This document shows positions 14,976 to 22,853 of a stretch of DNA of 37,874 bases, in pieces (the first letter of the stretch is position 1; each line of letters opens with the position of its first letter). The notes beneath the pieces are model-generated. The model saw only the letters and a list, made by a program, of their open reading frames with translations. It had not been told where the DNA came from and searched no databases. Position numbers and translations under genes: made by a program. Origin of the DNA: Acidimicrobiales bacterium (GTDB taxonomy: Bacteria; Actinomycetota; Acidimicrobiia; Acidimicrobiales; MedAcidi-G1); NCBI GenBank assembly GCA_030747775.1, contig JASLKB010000002.1, positions 1 through 37,874 of the forward strand. The letters run 5' to 3'.

Positions 14976-16718
14976 TCAGGCGTCGAGAACGGTGACCGTG
15001 CCAGCGGTGCCATCCACCTCAACCAGGGCGCCGTCGGGGATTCGACGGGTGGCACCGTCCACTGACACCACGCACGGGATGCCCAACTCGCGAGACACGA
15101 TTACCGCGTGGCTCATCAGGGCCCCCACGTCGACCACCACGGCCGCCGACGGCAGGAACAGTGGGGTCCACGCCGGGTCGGTAATGGGGGCCACCAGCAC
15201 CTCGCCCGGCTCCAGGTCCAACGCATCAGCGGGGTCCATCACGATGCGGGCCCGACCCCGGGCTACGCCCTGGCAGCCCGACGCCCCGGTGAGCACGTCT
15301 CCCGGACGGGCGACGGCGTCGACCGAACGTGCGGCCTGTTCGGCCTCCAGTTCCTCAATAGTGGGTACTTCGTCCTGGCTTGTGATGAAGAAACGGGGCT
15401 CGACTGCCGCGTACCGGTCGAACAACGCACCCCGTTCGGCCAGAACGTCAGCGAACGCCGATGGATTGACCAGGTAGGCCGGCAACTCATCCAGCGGATC
15501 CAGAAGAGCGACTCGCACTGGGTCTGGGTCACCGCCCTTCTCGGCGGCCCTCCGGACCAACTCTCGGTACACCTGCTTGGTGGGTGCGCCAATGCGTATG
15601 GCTCGGTCCCGGGTGGCCTCGCGGGCCTGGGCCCACCACCCGGTGGCGGCTAACGCCTTGTCGAAGTTCCGTCGATCCAGTCCCTTGACGTGGGGGCGGA
15701 CGACCGCTACGGCGGCCTCCCGCCTCGCCCCGTCGTCGGCCAGTCGGGCCGCGGGATCGAGGTCGTGGTCGGCCATACGCATGCGGTCGATGGCCACCAG
15801 AGCCAGTTCCGGGGTGTTTTCCCAGTTCCGGGACGAGAGCTCCCAGTCGTTGGGTCCCCGGTGGCCGTGATCGGAGGTGAACGCGGCGAAGTCGTCCAGG
15901 AACGTCGCCACTGCCTGGTCCCCGTCGCGCCGTGCGGCCAGTCGGTCCAATAGGCCGTCCATGCCGTCGTCGAAAGCGGTGGCCACCGATGGCCGCTCGC
16001 GGACTGTTCGAGCGATGGCGTATAGGTCCCGCGCGTACTCGGCCGACTTTACGTTCCCGGCCGACCCCAGGAGGTGGGTGACAAGGCCGGGTTGGCCAGC
16101 CGCCGCGCAGGCGTCGGCGAGGGCTCCGGCCACGATCGACGCCAGACCCGAGGAGAGCATGTGGTTATGGAAGGCCGGCCCGAAGGCCTCTGGAAAGGCG
16201 TGGAGGTAGGCCAGCAGGTCCTCGTCGGGGGCGTCCATTGGAGGGCAGGCGGCCCGGTGGGCGTCAGCCCGGGCAACGCTGTCGGCGACCATGGACGGCA
16301 TGGCTTTCGTGCCCAGCGCGCCCAGCACGGACCGCAGGATGCGCAGCGTAGACCCGAGGTTCCGGTCACCCTTCCGAGGCTCGTAGGGCGGAGGGTCGCC
16401 CTCGCCAAAGAAGGCTACGTCGATGGCCTCCGGTGACGAGCCGGGGGCCCGGACGCCGAGGATCCGCAGATACGAGAGGTTCAGGTAGGCGTAGCCTCCG
16501 TATAGACCGATGATCACCGGATCGTCATCGGTGAAGTCGCTCTTCACGGCTACTCCCAACTCGGCGTAGGCGTTCCGCCAAGCTCGCTCGGCGGCGATCA
16601 CTCCCAGCCGGTAGGACAGCGGGGTGAGGACCTCAGGGAACACCTCACCGACGTTGCCCCGGGTGTTGATGGGCCAACGGTCATCGACCGTGCCCTCGAT
16701 GATCCACGACGTTCCCAT
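14976..16718 (-). CDS. PEP-utilising-enzyme family protein lacking an ATP-binding domain
   Basis: The last 90 or so residues are the swivelling phosphohistidine domain of PEP synthase, PPDK and rifampicin phosphotransferase: GCQGVARGRARIV, PGEVLVAPITDPAWTPLF and GALMSHAVIVSRELGIPCVV with H537 as the phosphorylatable histidine. The preceding 450 residues are mostly helical (FTSDHGHRGPNDWELSS is notable), like the middle domain of rifampicin phosphotransferase. The N-terminal ATP-grasp domain of those enzymes is absent, and the 580-residue protein begins directly with this middle part. It may work with a separate ATP-binding partner, not seen in this window. ATG at 16718 has GGGGG upstream. It lies 83 bases after the acyl-CoA dehydrogenase gene on the same strand. 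Confidence 0.82.
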   Translation of the reverse strand: MGTSWIIEGTVDDRWPINTRGNVGEVFPEVLTPLSYRLGVIAAERAWRNAYAELGVAVKSDFTDDDPVIIGLYGGYAYLNLSYLRILGVRAPGSSPEAIDVAFFGEGDPPPYEPRKGDRNLGSTLRILRSVLGALGTKAMPSMVADSVARADAHRAACPPMDAPDEDLLAYLHAFPEAFGPAFHNHMLSSGLASIVAGALADACAAAGQPGLVTHLLGSAGNVKSAEYARDLYAIARTVRERPSVATAFDDGMDGLLDRLAARRDGDQAVATFLDDFAAFTSDHGHRGPNDWELSSRNWENTPELALVAIDRMRMADHDLDPAARLADDGARREAAVAVVRPHVKGLDRRNFDKALAATGWWAQAREATRDRAIRIGAPTKQVYRELVRRAAEKGGDPDPVRVALLDPLDELPAYLVNPSAFADVLAERGALFDRYAAVEPRFFITSQDEVPTIEELEAEQAARSVDAVARPGDVLTGASGCQGVARGRARIVMDPADALDLEPGEVLVAPITDPAWTPLFLPSAAVVVDVGALMSHAVIVSRELGIPCVVSVDGATRRIPDGALVEVDGTAGTVTVLDA

Positions 16719-16801
16719 GGTCCCCCTGCTGTTCCTACTGGATCGATCGTCCAGCGGGTTGACGTTAGGTCACGTCCAGTGGCCCGCTCCAGCCGCGGAT
16801 T

Positions 16802-17917
16802 TCAGTCCAAGACGGAGGCTGCGATCAGTTCCTCGAGGTGGTCGTCGTCGAACCAGTTGAGCTGCCAAGACTTGGCCCGACGGAAGTAGAGCTGGGCATC
16901 GCACTCCACGGTGAAGCCCATGCCTCCATGCACCTGGATAGCCACTCCGGTCACGTCCCGGCAGGTCTGGGTAGCGAACAGCTTGGCCATGGGGGCCAGC
17001 GTGGACACGTCACGGCCTTCGTCACGCGACCAGGCGGCCCGGTGCACCAGAACCCGTGCACCGTCGATGGCTGTAATGCCGTCGGCCAGGTAGTGGCTGA
17101 TCGACTGGAACGCCCCGATGGGCTTGTCGAACTGGTGGCGCTCCTTGGCGTACTGCGTGGTCAGGGCGTGGGTCGCCTCCGCTGCCCCCACGGCCTGGGC
17201 GGCCACCAGCACGATGGCGTCGGCCATGACCGTCGACCAGGTGGCCCAACCGGTGCCCGCGGGGCCGATGCGGTCCGTGGCCTCCACCCGGACGCGGTCG
17301 AGGTCCACTCGGTATTGGGTATCGCCGGCCACCGTCGGCTGGAGGGTCAGCGTCACGCCCTCGTCGGTGGGGTCGACCAGGAATAGGTCGACCGCCTCGG
17401 CGGCGCCGGTCCTAGCCAGGACGACCAGCCGGTCGGCCGACGAGGCGTAGGGCACGTGGCGCTTCGGTCCTGACAGGACGAACCCGTCTCCGTCGGCGAC
17501 GGCCGGCAGTCGCACGCCGGTCGGACCCGAGCCGTTGTCGGGCTCCAGCCAGGCCACCGACAGCACGGCCTCTCCCGAGGCGATGCGGGACAGCCAATCG
17601 GCCTGCTGGGCATCGGACCCGGCGGTGGCCAGCACGCCGCCAGCCACGACCGACGACGCCAGGTGGGGTGACGGTACGAGGCTGCGCCCCAGTTCTTCGT
17701 AGACCACCACGGCGTCCAGTAGGCCCATACCCGACCCCCCGAGGACCTCGGGGGTCATCAGGCCGGTCAGCCCCATGGCGGCCAGCCCCTGCCAGAAGGC
17801 TTCGTCGTAGCCCTTTGGGTCGTCCTCCAGTGCACGAACCGAGTCCGCGGCATCGGCGCAAAGGCCGCGGACGGCATCGCGGAGCATGTCCTGTTCCTCG
17901 GTGAAAGCCAGGTCCAC
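16802..17917 (-). CDS. Acyl-CoA dehydrogenase, second subunit type
   Basis: This 371-residue FAD-dependent acyl-CoA dehydrogenase homologue begins MDLAFTEEQDMLRDAVRGL. It has MGLTGLMTPEVLGGSGMGLLD, VLSVAWLEPDNGSG, YAKERHQFDKPIGAFQSISH and VAIQVHGGMGFTVECDAQLYFRR. The usual C-terminal GGT(S/N)E-QxNIIA segment is replaced by AKSWQLNWFDDDHLEE. This fits the subunits that form heterotetramers with a second dehydrogenase, as for ChsE1/ChsE2 in steroid side-chain degradation. The likely partner is the product of 20154-21347. GTG start at 17917 with AGGAG upstream; eight bases after the MaoC gene; last of the five core genes of this operon. Confidence 0.9.
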   Translation of the reverse strand: MDLAFTEEQDMLRDAVRGLCADAADSVRALEDDPKGYDEAFWQGLAAMGLTGLMTPEVLGGSGMGLLDAVVVYEELGRSLVPSPHLASSVVAGGVLATAGSDAQQADWLSRIASGEAVLSVAWLEPDNGSGPTGVRLPAVADGDGFVLSGPKRHVPYASSADRLVVLARTGAAEAVDLFLVDPTDEGVTLTLQPTVAGDTQYRVDLDRVRVEATDRIGPAGTGWATWSTVMADAIVLVAAQAVGAAEATHALTTQYAKERHQFDKPIGAFQSISHYLADGITAIDGARVLVHRAAWSRDEGRDVSTLAPMAKLFATQTCRDVTGVAIQVHGGMGFTVECDAQLYFRRAKSWQLNWFDDDHLEELIAASVLD

Positions 17918-17925
17918 GGGTTCTC

Positions 17926-18411
17926 CTATGGGCGCCAGGCGTCACCGCGGCGCGCCCAGGGGTTGTCGTCGTTGTCGAGGGGGAGGGCCACACGGGTAGC
18001 GCACGTGGTGGTGGCCACGTCTCCCACCATGAGGGCCACGTCCAAGTCGATCCAGCCGCAGCCGGTGTCGTCGACCTCGGTACCGGTCACCGTGGCCGTG
18101 AAGATCATGTGGTCGCCGGGGAACACGGGCGTGTTCATGCGGAAGGTCATGCGCCCCAGCCGACCGGTGGGTCCGGTCCAGTCGGTCACGTAGCGCTCGA
18201 ACCAGGCAGCCTGGTTCGGGGTGTTGAGGAAGATATCCCGCGTCCCATTGCGGTTGATGGCAAAGTCCCGGTCGTGGTGCATGGGGCGCCAGTCCCGTGA
18301 GGCGAGGGCACCAAGCACGACGGTGGTGGCCGTGACGTCGATGCCCAGCTCGGGCAGGACGTCGCCGACCGATACGTCTCCGTGGACCAGTCGCTCCATG
18401 GCCTCGCTCAC
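17926..18411 (-). CDS. MaoC-like enoyl-CoA hydratase subunit (catalytic hot-dog)
   Basis: This 161-residue single hot-dog protein is of the MaoC/R-specific hydratase type. ASRDWRPMHHDRDFA keeps the catalytic Asp and His pair (D40 and H45) of the family motif. RLGRMTFRMNTPVFPGDHMIFTATV is the second conserved part. It should hydrate an enoyl-CoA together with the non-identical hot-dog made by the next gene upstream, since stop and start overlap by four bases (GTGA). ChsH1 of mycobacteria is the closest functional parallel; that is inference from context. Confidence 0.88.
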   Translation of the reverse strand: MSEAMERLVHGDVSVGDVLPELGIDVTATTVVLGALASRDWRPMHHDRDFAINRNGTRDIFLNTPNQAAWFERYVTDWTGPTGRLGRMTFRMNTPVFPGDHMIFTATVTGTEVDDTGCGWIDLDVALMVGDVATTTCATRVALPLDNDDNPWARRGDAWRP

Positions 18412-18956
18412 GAGCCGGCCACCGTGGGTCGTCGGTAGCCAAAGGCGGTGTAGGACTCGACGCCAAGCAGGGCGTCGTTCTGGTTCAGGTACTCCACATC
18501 GATGGTCCAGAAGCGGCCGTGGCCTAGGCGGGTGGTCTTGGGCTCGCTGATCGATCTCAGGATCTGCCGGGACCTGACCTGGTCGCCGATCCGGACCGGG
18601 TCGTGGAAGGTGTTGGTATTCGACGAGATGATGGCCTCGGGGAGGTCCAGGTCGTCCTTGAGGTCGAAGTGGGCCTGGAGCGGCACGGCCGGTTCGGTTC
18701 GACCCGGCGACCAGTGGTGAGGGCGGAACCAGACCGAGAGCATGGTCGGCGGGGCGATGGGGCCGTCGGTCAGGGCATCTGCCACCTCGTCGTCCCAGAA
18801 CAGCGGGTTTCCGTTCTCGACAGATGCACAGGTCGTCCAGATGTAGCCGTGCTCGACGGGAAAGCCCCCCTCCTCCTCGTACTGGATGAGGCCGATGCGG
18901 TCAGTGACCGCCTCGGGGACGGGGGGAAGTTCCGGCGTGACGGCCTCGGCGTTCAT
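18408..18956 (-). CDS. FAS1-like dehydratase / MaoC N-terminal-type hot-dog subunit
   Basis: This 182-residue protein resembles the N-terminal hot-dog of MaoC-like dehydratases (PF13452 type), such as the hot-dog part of ChsH2. Conserved parts are CASVENGNPLFWDDE, GPIAPPTMLSVWFRPH and FHDPVRIGDQVRSRQILRSI. It lacks the DUF35 domain that ChsH2 carries at its C-terminus. It probably forms the heterodimeric hydratase with the MaoC-like partner and shapes a pocket for a bulky acyl-CoA. The ATG overlaps the TGA of the CaiB-type gene by four bases, and its own TGA overlaps the next GTG, so three genes are translationally coupled. Confidence 0.86.
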   Translation of the reverse strand: MNAEAVTPELPPVPEAVTDRIGLIQYEEEGGFPVEHGYIWTTCASVENGNPLFWDDEVADALTDGPIAPPTMLSVWFRPHHWSPGRTEPAVPLQAHFDLKDDLDLPEAIISSNTNTFHDPVRIGDQVRSRQILRSISEPKTTRLGHGRFWTIDVEYLNQNDALLGVESYTAFGYRRPTVAGS

Positions 18957-20122
18957 GCAATCGCCCCGTCGGCTCGCAGGTTGGCCAACTCCATTGCATC
19001 CAACCCGGCCCAGGTGAGGACTTCGTCGGTGGCCGGCTGGGCCATATCGTGCACCGGTAGGTCGGAGGCGTCCACCTGACCGGCCAGCGGGGCGGCCACC
19101 TGGGCGATGAGCCCGGCCGTCGGGTGGGTCACCTGGGTGAAGGCGCCCCGGGACTGGAACTGTTCGTCGGCCAATAGTTCAGGTACGTCCAGTACCGCGG
19201 TGACGCAGGTGTCGGCCGGCCCTAGGAGGTCCACCCACTCGTCACGGCCTCGGGCGGCGAAGGCTGCTGTGAAGTCGGCCCGCATGGCGTCCACGGCTTC
19301 GTCGTCGTACTGGTGGTCTGCCCACCGGTCACAGCCCAAGCTTCGGCAGAGGTTGGCGAAGAAGCGGGGTTCGATGGCACCCACGGCTAGCCAACCTCCG
19401 TCGGCCGCCTCGTAGAGGTCGTACCAGGCGTACCGGCCGGTGAGGAGGCCGTGGCGTGGCCCGGGCTCGGTACCGTCGGCCAGGTACTCGTCGACGGCTA
19501 GGGACATGAGCGATAGCACGCCGTCGGCGATGGATACGTCGAGGTGGGTGCCCTCGCCGGTGGTCGCCCGGGCAGTGAGGGCAGCGCAGATGGCGGCTAC
19601 CGCGTGCAGTCCGCCGCCGGCGCTGTCGGCCACTGTGGCACCGGGTAGAGCCGGCCCGCCGTCGGCGGTCCGGCCCGAGCAGTGGAGGTAGCCGCCGACG
19701 GCCAGGTAGTTGAGGTCGTGGCCCGCCCACTGGGCCCGGGGACCCGTCTGGCCAAAGCCGGTAGTCGAACACAGCACGATGCCCGGGTTGGCGGCCCGTA
19801 GCGCCTCGTAGCCGATGCCCAGGCGGTCCACGACACCCGGTCGGAAGCTCTCGATGACCACGTCGGCCTCGCTGGCCAGCCGCAGGAAAGCACTCCGACC
19901 ACCATCGGATTTGAGATCCAGGAGGACGCGACGCATCCCCCGGTGGGCGCTGTACGCATAGGTCGGTGGGGTGATCTGCACATCGGCGTCGCGAGGCACT
20001 GGACCCACCTTGATGACGTCGGCACCCCAGTCGGCCAGCCACCTGGCGGCACGCACCGCGGGCCCCACCGAGGCAAGGTCAAGCACGGTGATGCCGTCGA
20101 GGAGGGGGCGGTCGGTGGTCAT
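18953..20122 (-). CDS. CaiB/BaiF family III CoA-transferase or alpha-methylacyl-CoA racemase
   Basis: This 389-residue protein starts MTTDRPLLDGITVLDLASVGP. It has the family body: LADWGADVIKVG, RRVLLDLKS, ADVVIESFRPGVVDRLGIGYEAL, GFGQTGPRAQWAGHDLNYLAVGG and VADSAGGGLHA. H135 in GHDLNYLA and D166 in VADSAGG match the catalytic His and Asp of alpha-methylacyl-CoA racemase, which favours racemase over transferase. Such an enzyme would make the (2S)-methyl isomer needed by acyl-CoA dehydrogenases acting on branched or steroid side chains. ATG at 20122 is chosen; the frame to 20224 extends into the dehydrogenase gene. Confidence 0.88.
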   Translation of the reverse strand: MTTDRPLLDGITVLDLASVGPAVRAARWLADWGADVIKVGPVPRDADVQITPPTYAYSAHRGMRRVLLDLKSDGGRSAFLRLASEADVVIESFRPGVVDRLGIGYEALRAANPGIVLCSTTGFGQTGPRAQWAGHDLNYLAVGGYLHCSGRTADGGPALPGATVADSAGGGLHAVAAICAALTARATTGEGTHLDVSIADGVLSLMSLAVDEYLADGTEPGPRHGLLTGRYAWYDLYEAADGGWLAVGAIEPRFFANLCRSLGCDRWADHQYDDEAVDAMRADFTAAFAARGRDEWVDLLGPADTCVTAVLDVPELLADEQFQSRGAFTQVTHPTAGLIAQVAAPLAGQVDASDLPVHDMAQPATDEVLTWAGLDAMELANLRADGAIA

Positions 20123-20153
20123 GTCAGGGCCGGGTCGTTCTGGAGCATTCCGG

Positions 20154-21347
20154 TCAGAAGTTCTTGGGGAGGCCCAAGCCGCGGCGGGTGATGATGTTCT
20201 TCTGGACCTCGGAGGTGCCGCCACCGATGGTGTCCAGCACCGTGTAGCGGTAGGTCGACTCGGCTCGCCCGACCATCGGTGCCTCCTCGGTGCCCACCCT
20301 GAGTTGGGTGCCGGGGCCGCCCAGGTCCATTGAGGCGTCGGCTAGCACCTTGGAGAATTCGGTGGTGAATAGCTTGTACTCCGAGGCCTCGATTGTTGGG
20401 GGTGCACCACCGGTGGCCTCGGCCTTCACCGAGGCGTCCACGACCCTCAGGCCCATGCACCGGGCCACCTCGGCGGTGGTGGCGAGTCGGGCGATCCGGG
20501 ACCGGACTTTTGGGTCGTCCTTGAGTGGTTGGCCGTCGCGGGAGGCGGTGCGTACGTGCTCGACGAGCAGGTCGAGACGCTGCTTGACCGGCGAGAAGGT
20601 GAACATGGTGAACCGTTCGAGGTCCAGGGCCTGGGAGATGTATTGAAACCCGTGGTCCAACTGGCCGACCACGTACTCGTCAGGGACGAACACATCGTCG
20701 AAGAAGACGTCGTTGGTGCGCTCATCGCCCATCGTCCAGATGCCCTGCACGGTGATGCCGGGATGGTCCAGCGGTACCAGGAAAAGGGTGATGCCCGAGT
20801 GCTTGGGGGCGTCGGGGTTGGTTCGGGCGCCCACCCAGTACCACTCGGCGAAGTGGGCTGACGTAGTCCAGGTCTTCTGGCCGTTGAGGATCCAGCCGCC
20901 GCTGGTCTCGGTGGCCTTGAGCTTCATGGCCGCGGCGTCTGAGCCGGCCTCGGGTTCGCTGTAGCCGACCGCGAACTCCACCTCGTTGGCAAGGATCTTG
21001 GGCAGGAATTCCTCCTTGAGGAACTCTGAGCCGTGGGCGATCAGGGTCTTGCCGATGATGCCGACGCCCTTGCCGATCTGGGGGCCACCACGCGCGGCGA
21101 GGGCCTCGTTGAGGATGTACTCGTAGACGCCCTCGCCCTCCTGGCCGCCGTACTCTTTCGGCCAGGTGATGCCCAGCCAGCCCTGCTCGCCCATCTTCTT
21201 CATCAGCGCTCGGCGCTTGGGCGTGTCGACGATCTGGGCCATGTTCTCCCGGGTGGGGTCGAATACCTCGGGATCGTCATTGGCGTCGAGGAACGCCTCG
21301 ACCTCGGCCCGGAAGGCCTCTTGCTCGGGAGTGAAGTCGAAGTTCAT
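20154..21347 (-). CDS. Acyl-CoA dehydrogenase, FadE29/IGGGTSE type
   Basis: This 397-residue dehydrogenase is the first gene of the minus-strand operon. It begins MNFDFTPEQEAFRAEVEAFL and has GWLGITWPKEYGG, VGYSEPEAGSDAAAM, LNGQKTWTTSAHFAEWYW (FAD-contacting Thr/Ser region), DERTNDVFFDDVFVP and the end DTIGGGTSEVQKNIITRRGLG. The IGGGTSE ending is typical of steroid-linked and branched-chain FadE subunits. It should pair with the shorter subunit from 16802-17917. No strong ribosome-binding site precedes the ATG at 21347. A 19-bp palindrome lies 25 bases upstream, shared with the divergent pair. Confidence 0.92.
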   Translation of the reverse strand: MNFDFTPEQEAFRAEVEAFLDANDDPEVFDPTRENMAQIVDTPKRRALMKKMGEQGWLGITWPKEYGGQEGEGVYEYILNEALAARGGPQIGKGVGIIGKTLIAHGSEFLKEEFLPKILANEVEFAVGYSEPEAGSDAAAMKLKATETSGGWILNGQKTWTTSAHFAEWYWVGARTNPDAPKHSGITLFLVPLDHPGITVQGIWTMGDERTNDVFFDDVFVPDEYVVGQLDHGFQYISQALDLERFTMFTFSPVKQRLDLLVEHVRTASRDGQPLKDDPKVRSRIARLATTAEVARCMGLRVVDASVKAEATGGAPPTIEASEYKLFTTEFSKVLADASMDLGGPGTQLRVGTEEAPMVGRAESTYRYTVLDTIGGGTSEVQKNIITRRGLGLPKNF

Positions 21348-21371
21348 GGGCGTCTGCTCTGGAGGAAGGTA

Positions 21372-21390
21372 ATCTGACGGTCCGTCAGAT
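21372..21390. promoter_or_regulatory. 19-bp perfect palindrome between divergent lipid-catabolism genes
   Basis: Nine-base arms (half-site ATCTGACGG) are exact reverse complements around a central T at 21381. The site lies 25 bases from the acyl-CoA dehydrogenase start and 26 bases from the opposite start. TGACGGTCCGTCA-type cores are typical TetR-family operators in actinobacterial fatty-acid and steroid gene sets. No matching regulator gene is present nearby. Confidence 0.85.
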
Positions 21391-21415
21391 AAGAACGGTA
21401 TCGGAGGCGCAAGCC

Positions 21416-22822
21416 ATGAACACGACCAGGGGAATCCTCGCCTATGGCGCCCACGTCCCCTACTGGCGACTCGACCGGTCCGAGATCGCCTCGGTCATGG
21501 GCGGGACAGCTGACGGTGGCCACCGCGCCGTGGCCTCCTTCGACGAGGACACCACGACCATGGGAGTGGCCGCCGCCCGTCGGGCGTTGGCCACGACATC
21601 GGGACCGGCTCCCGACGCCCTCTGGTTCTCCACCGTGGCGCCGGCGTACCTCGACAAGACCAACGCCACGGTGGTGCACGCCGCTCTCCGACTCGACACC
21701 TCGATCCCGGCCCTGGACTTCGGTGGCGCACAGCGGTCGGCCGTGGGCGCCCTTCGGGCGGGCCTCACCGGCCCGGGCCGAACCCTGGTGGTGGCCTCTG
21801 ACATCCGGATCGGCCTGCCTACCGGACCCGAGGACGGCGGGGGCGGTGACGCCGCGGCAGCAATCCTCACCGGATCGTCTGACGACGGCCCACTGCTGGC
21901 CGAGTACCTGGGCGGCGCCACGGCTACCGGTGAGTTCACCGACCGCTGGCGTACACCGGGCAGCGCCCACTCCCGCACGTGGGAGGACCGCTTCGGCGAG
22001 CAGGCCTACGTGCCCCTGGTCAGACGGGCATGGGCCGACGCCCTGGCCGCCACTGGCTTGACCGCCGCCGACGTCACGGTCGCCGTGGTTACCGGGTTGC
22101 ACGACCGGGCTACCAAGAAGGCCGCTGCTGGCCTCGGGGTGGCCGTGACCGACGACCGGTCGGCCACCGTAGGCAACGCCGGGGCCGCCCATCCGGCCCT
22201 GCTGCTGGCCGACGTGCTGGACGGCGCCGAGGCCGGCGCCGTGGTGGCTCTCGTGGTGCTGGCCGACGGCTGTGAGGTGCTGTTGTTCCGGACCACCGAC
22301 GCCCTTCCGGCCGGCCGGCCGGCCCCCTCGGTGGCCGCTCAGTTGGAGGACCGGGCCGACGTGGCCTACGCCCGCTACCTGTCGTGGCGGGGCCTGCTGG
22401 AGGTCCAGCCCCCCAACCGGCCCGAGCCGAACAGACCGTCGTCGTCGGCTGCTCTGCGCCGCACCGACTGGAAGCACGGCTTCGTCGGGGCCACTGACCG
22501 CATGACCGGCATTACCCACCTTCCGCCTAGCCGGGTGGGCATCGCCGGTGGACAGGTGGACGACATGGACCAGGCACCGATGGCCGACGCCATCGGCACC
22601 ATTGCCACCTTCACCGTGGACCATCTCGTCTATTCCCAGAGTCCTCCTGTGGTCTTCGCGGTAGTCGACTTCGACGGGGGAGGCCGCATGCCCATCGAAC
22701 TGACCGACGTCGACACGGCCATGGTGGCCATTGGTGACCGGGTGGAGATGACCTTCCGCCGAATGTTCACCGCCGACGGTCTGCACAACTACTTCTGGAA
22801 GGCCCGCCCCACAGGGGGCTGA
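21416..22822 (+). CDS. HMG-CoA-synthase-like domain fused to a DUF35-type OB-fold
   Basis: This 468-residue protein has two parts. Residues 1 to about 310 follow archaeal HMG-CoA synthase and ketoacyl-synthase III folds (GILAYGAHVPYWRLDRSEI, FDEDTTTMGVAAARRAL, VTGLHDRATKKAAAGLG, VGNAGAAHPALLLADVL). Residues about 375-465 are an OB-fold of DUF35 type (PPVVFAVVDFDGGGRMPIELTDVD, GDRVEMTFRRMF, HNYFWKARP). The condensing cysteine expected near residue 103 is glycine (LDFGGAQRSAV), and the whole protein has one cysteine, elsewhere. The zinc-ribbon cysteines that normally precede a DUF35 OB-fold are also missing. It may be a scaffold or CoA-ester carrier for the thiolase encoded 31 bases downstream. 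GGAGG lies upstream of the ATG. Confidence 0.85.
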   Translation: MNTTRGILAYGAHVPYWRLDRSEIASVMGGTADGGHRAVASFDEDTTTMGVAAARRALATTSGPAPDALWFSTVAPAYLDKTNATVVHAALRLDTSIPALDFGGAQRSAVGALRAGLTGPGRTLVVASDIRIGLPTGPEDGGGGDAAAAILTGSSDDGPLLAEYLGGATATGEFTDRWRTPGSAHSRTWEDRFGEQAYVPLVRRAWADALAATGLTAADVTVAVVTGLHDRATKKAAAGLGVAVTDDRSATVGNAGAAHPALLLADVLDGAEAGAVVALVVLADGCEVLLFRTTDALPAGRPAPSVAAQLEDRADVAYARYLSWRGLLEVQPPNRPEPNRPSSSAALRRTDWKHGFVGATDRMTGITHLPPSRVGIAGGQVDDMDQAPMADAIGTIATFTVDHLVYSQSPPVVFAVVDFDGGGRMPIELTDVDTAMVAIGDRVEMTFRRMFTADGLHNYFWKARPTGG

Positions 22823-22853
22823 CCGGCCGCCGAGAGTCGAGGAGAGCACGAAC

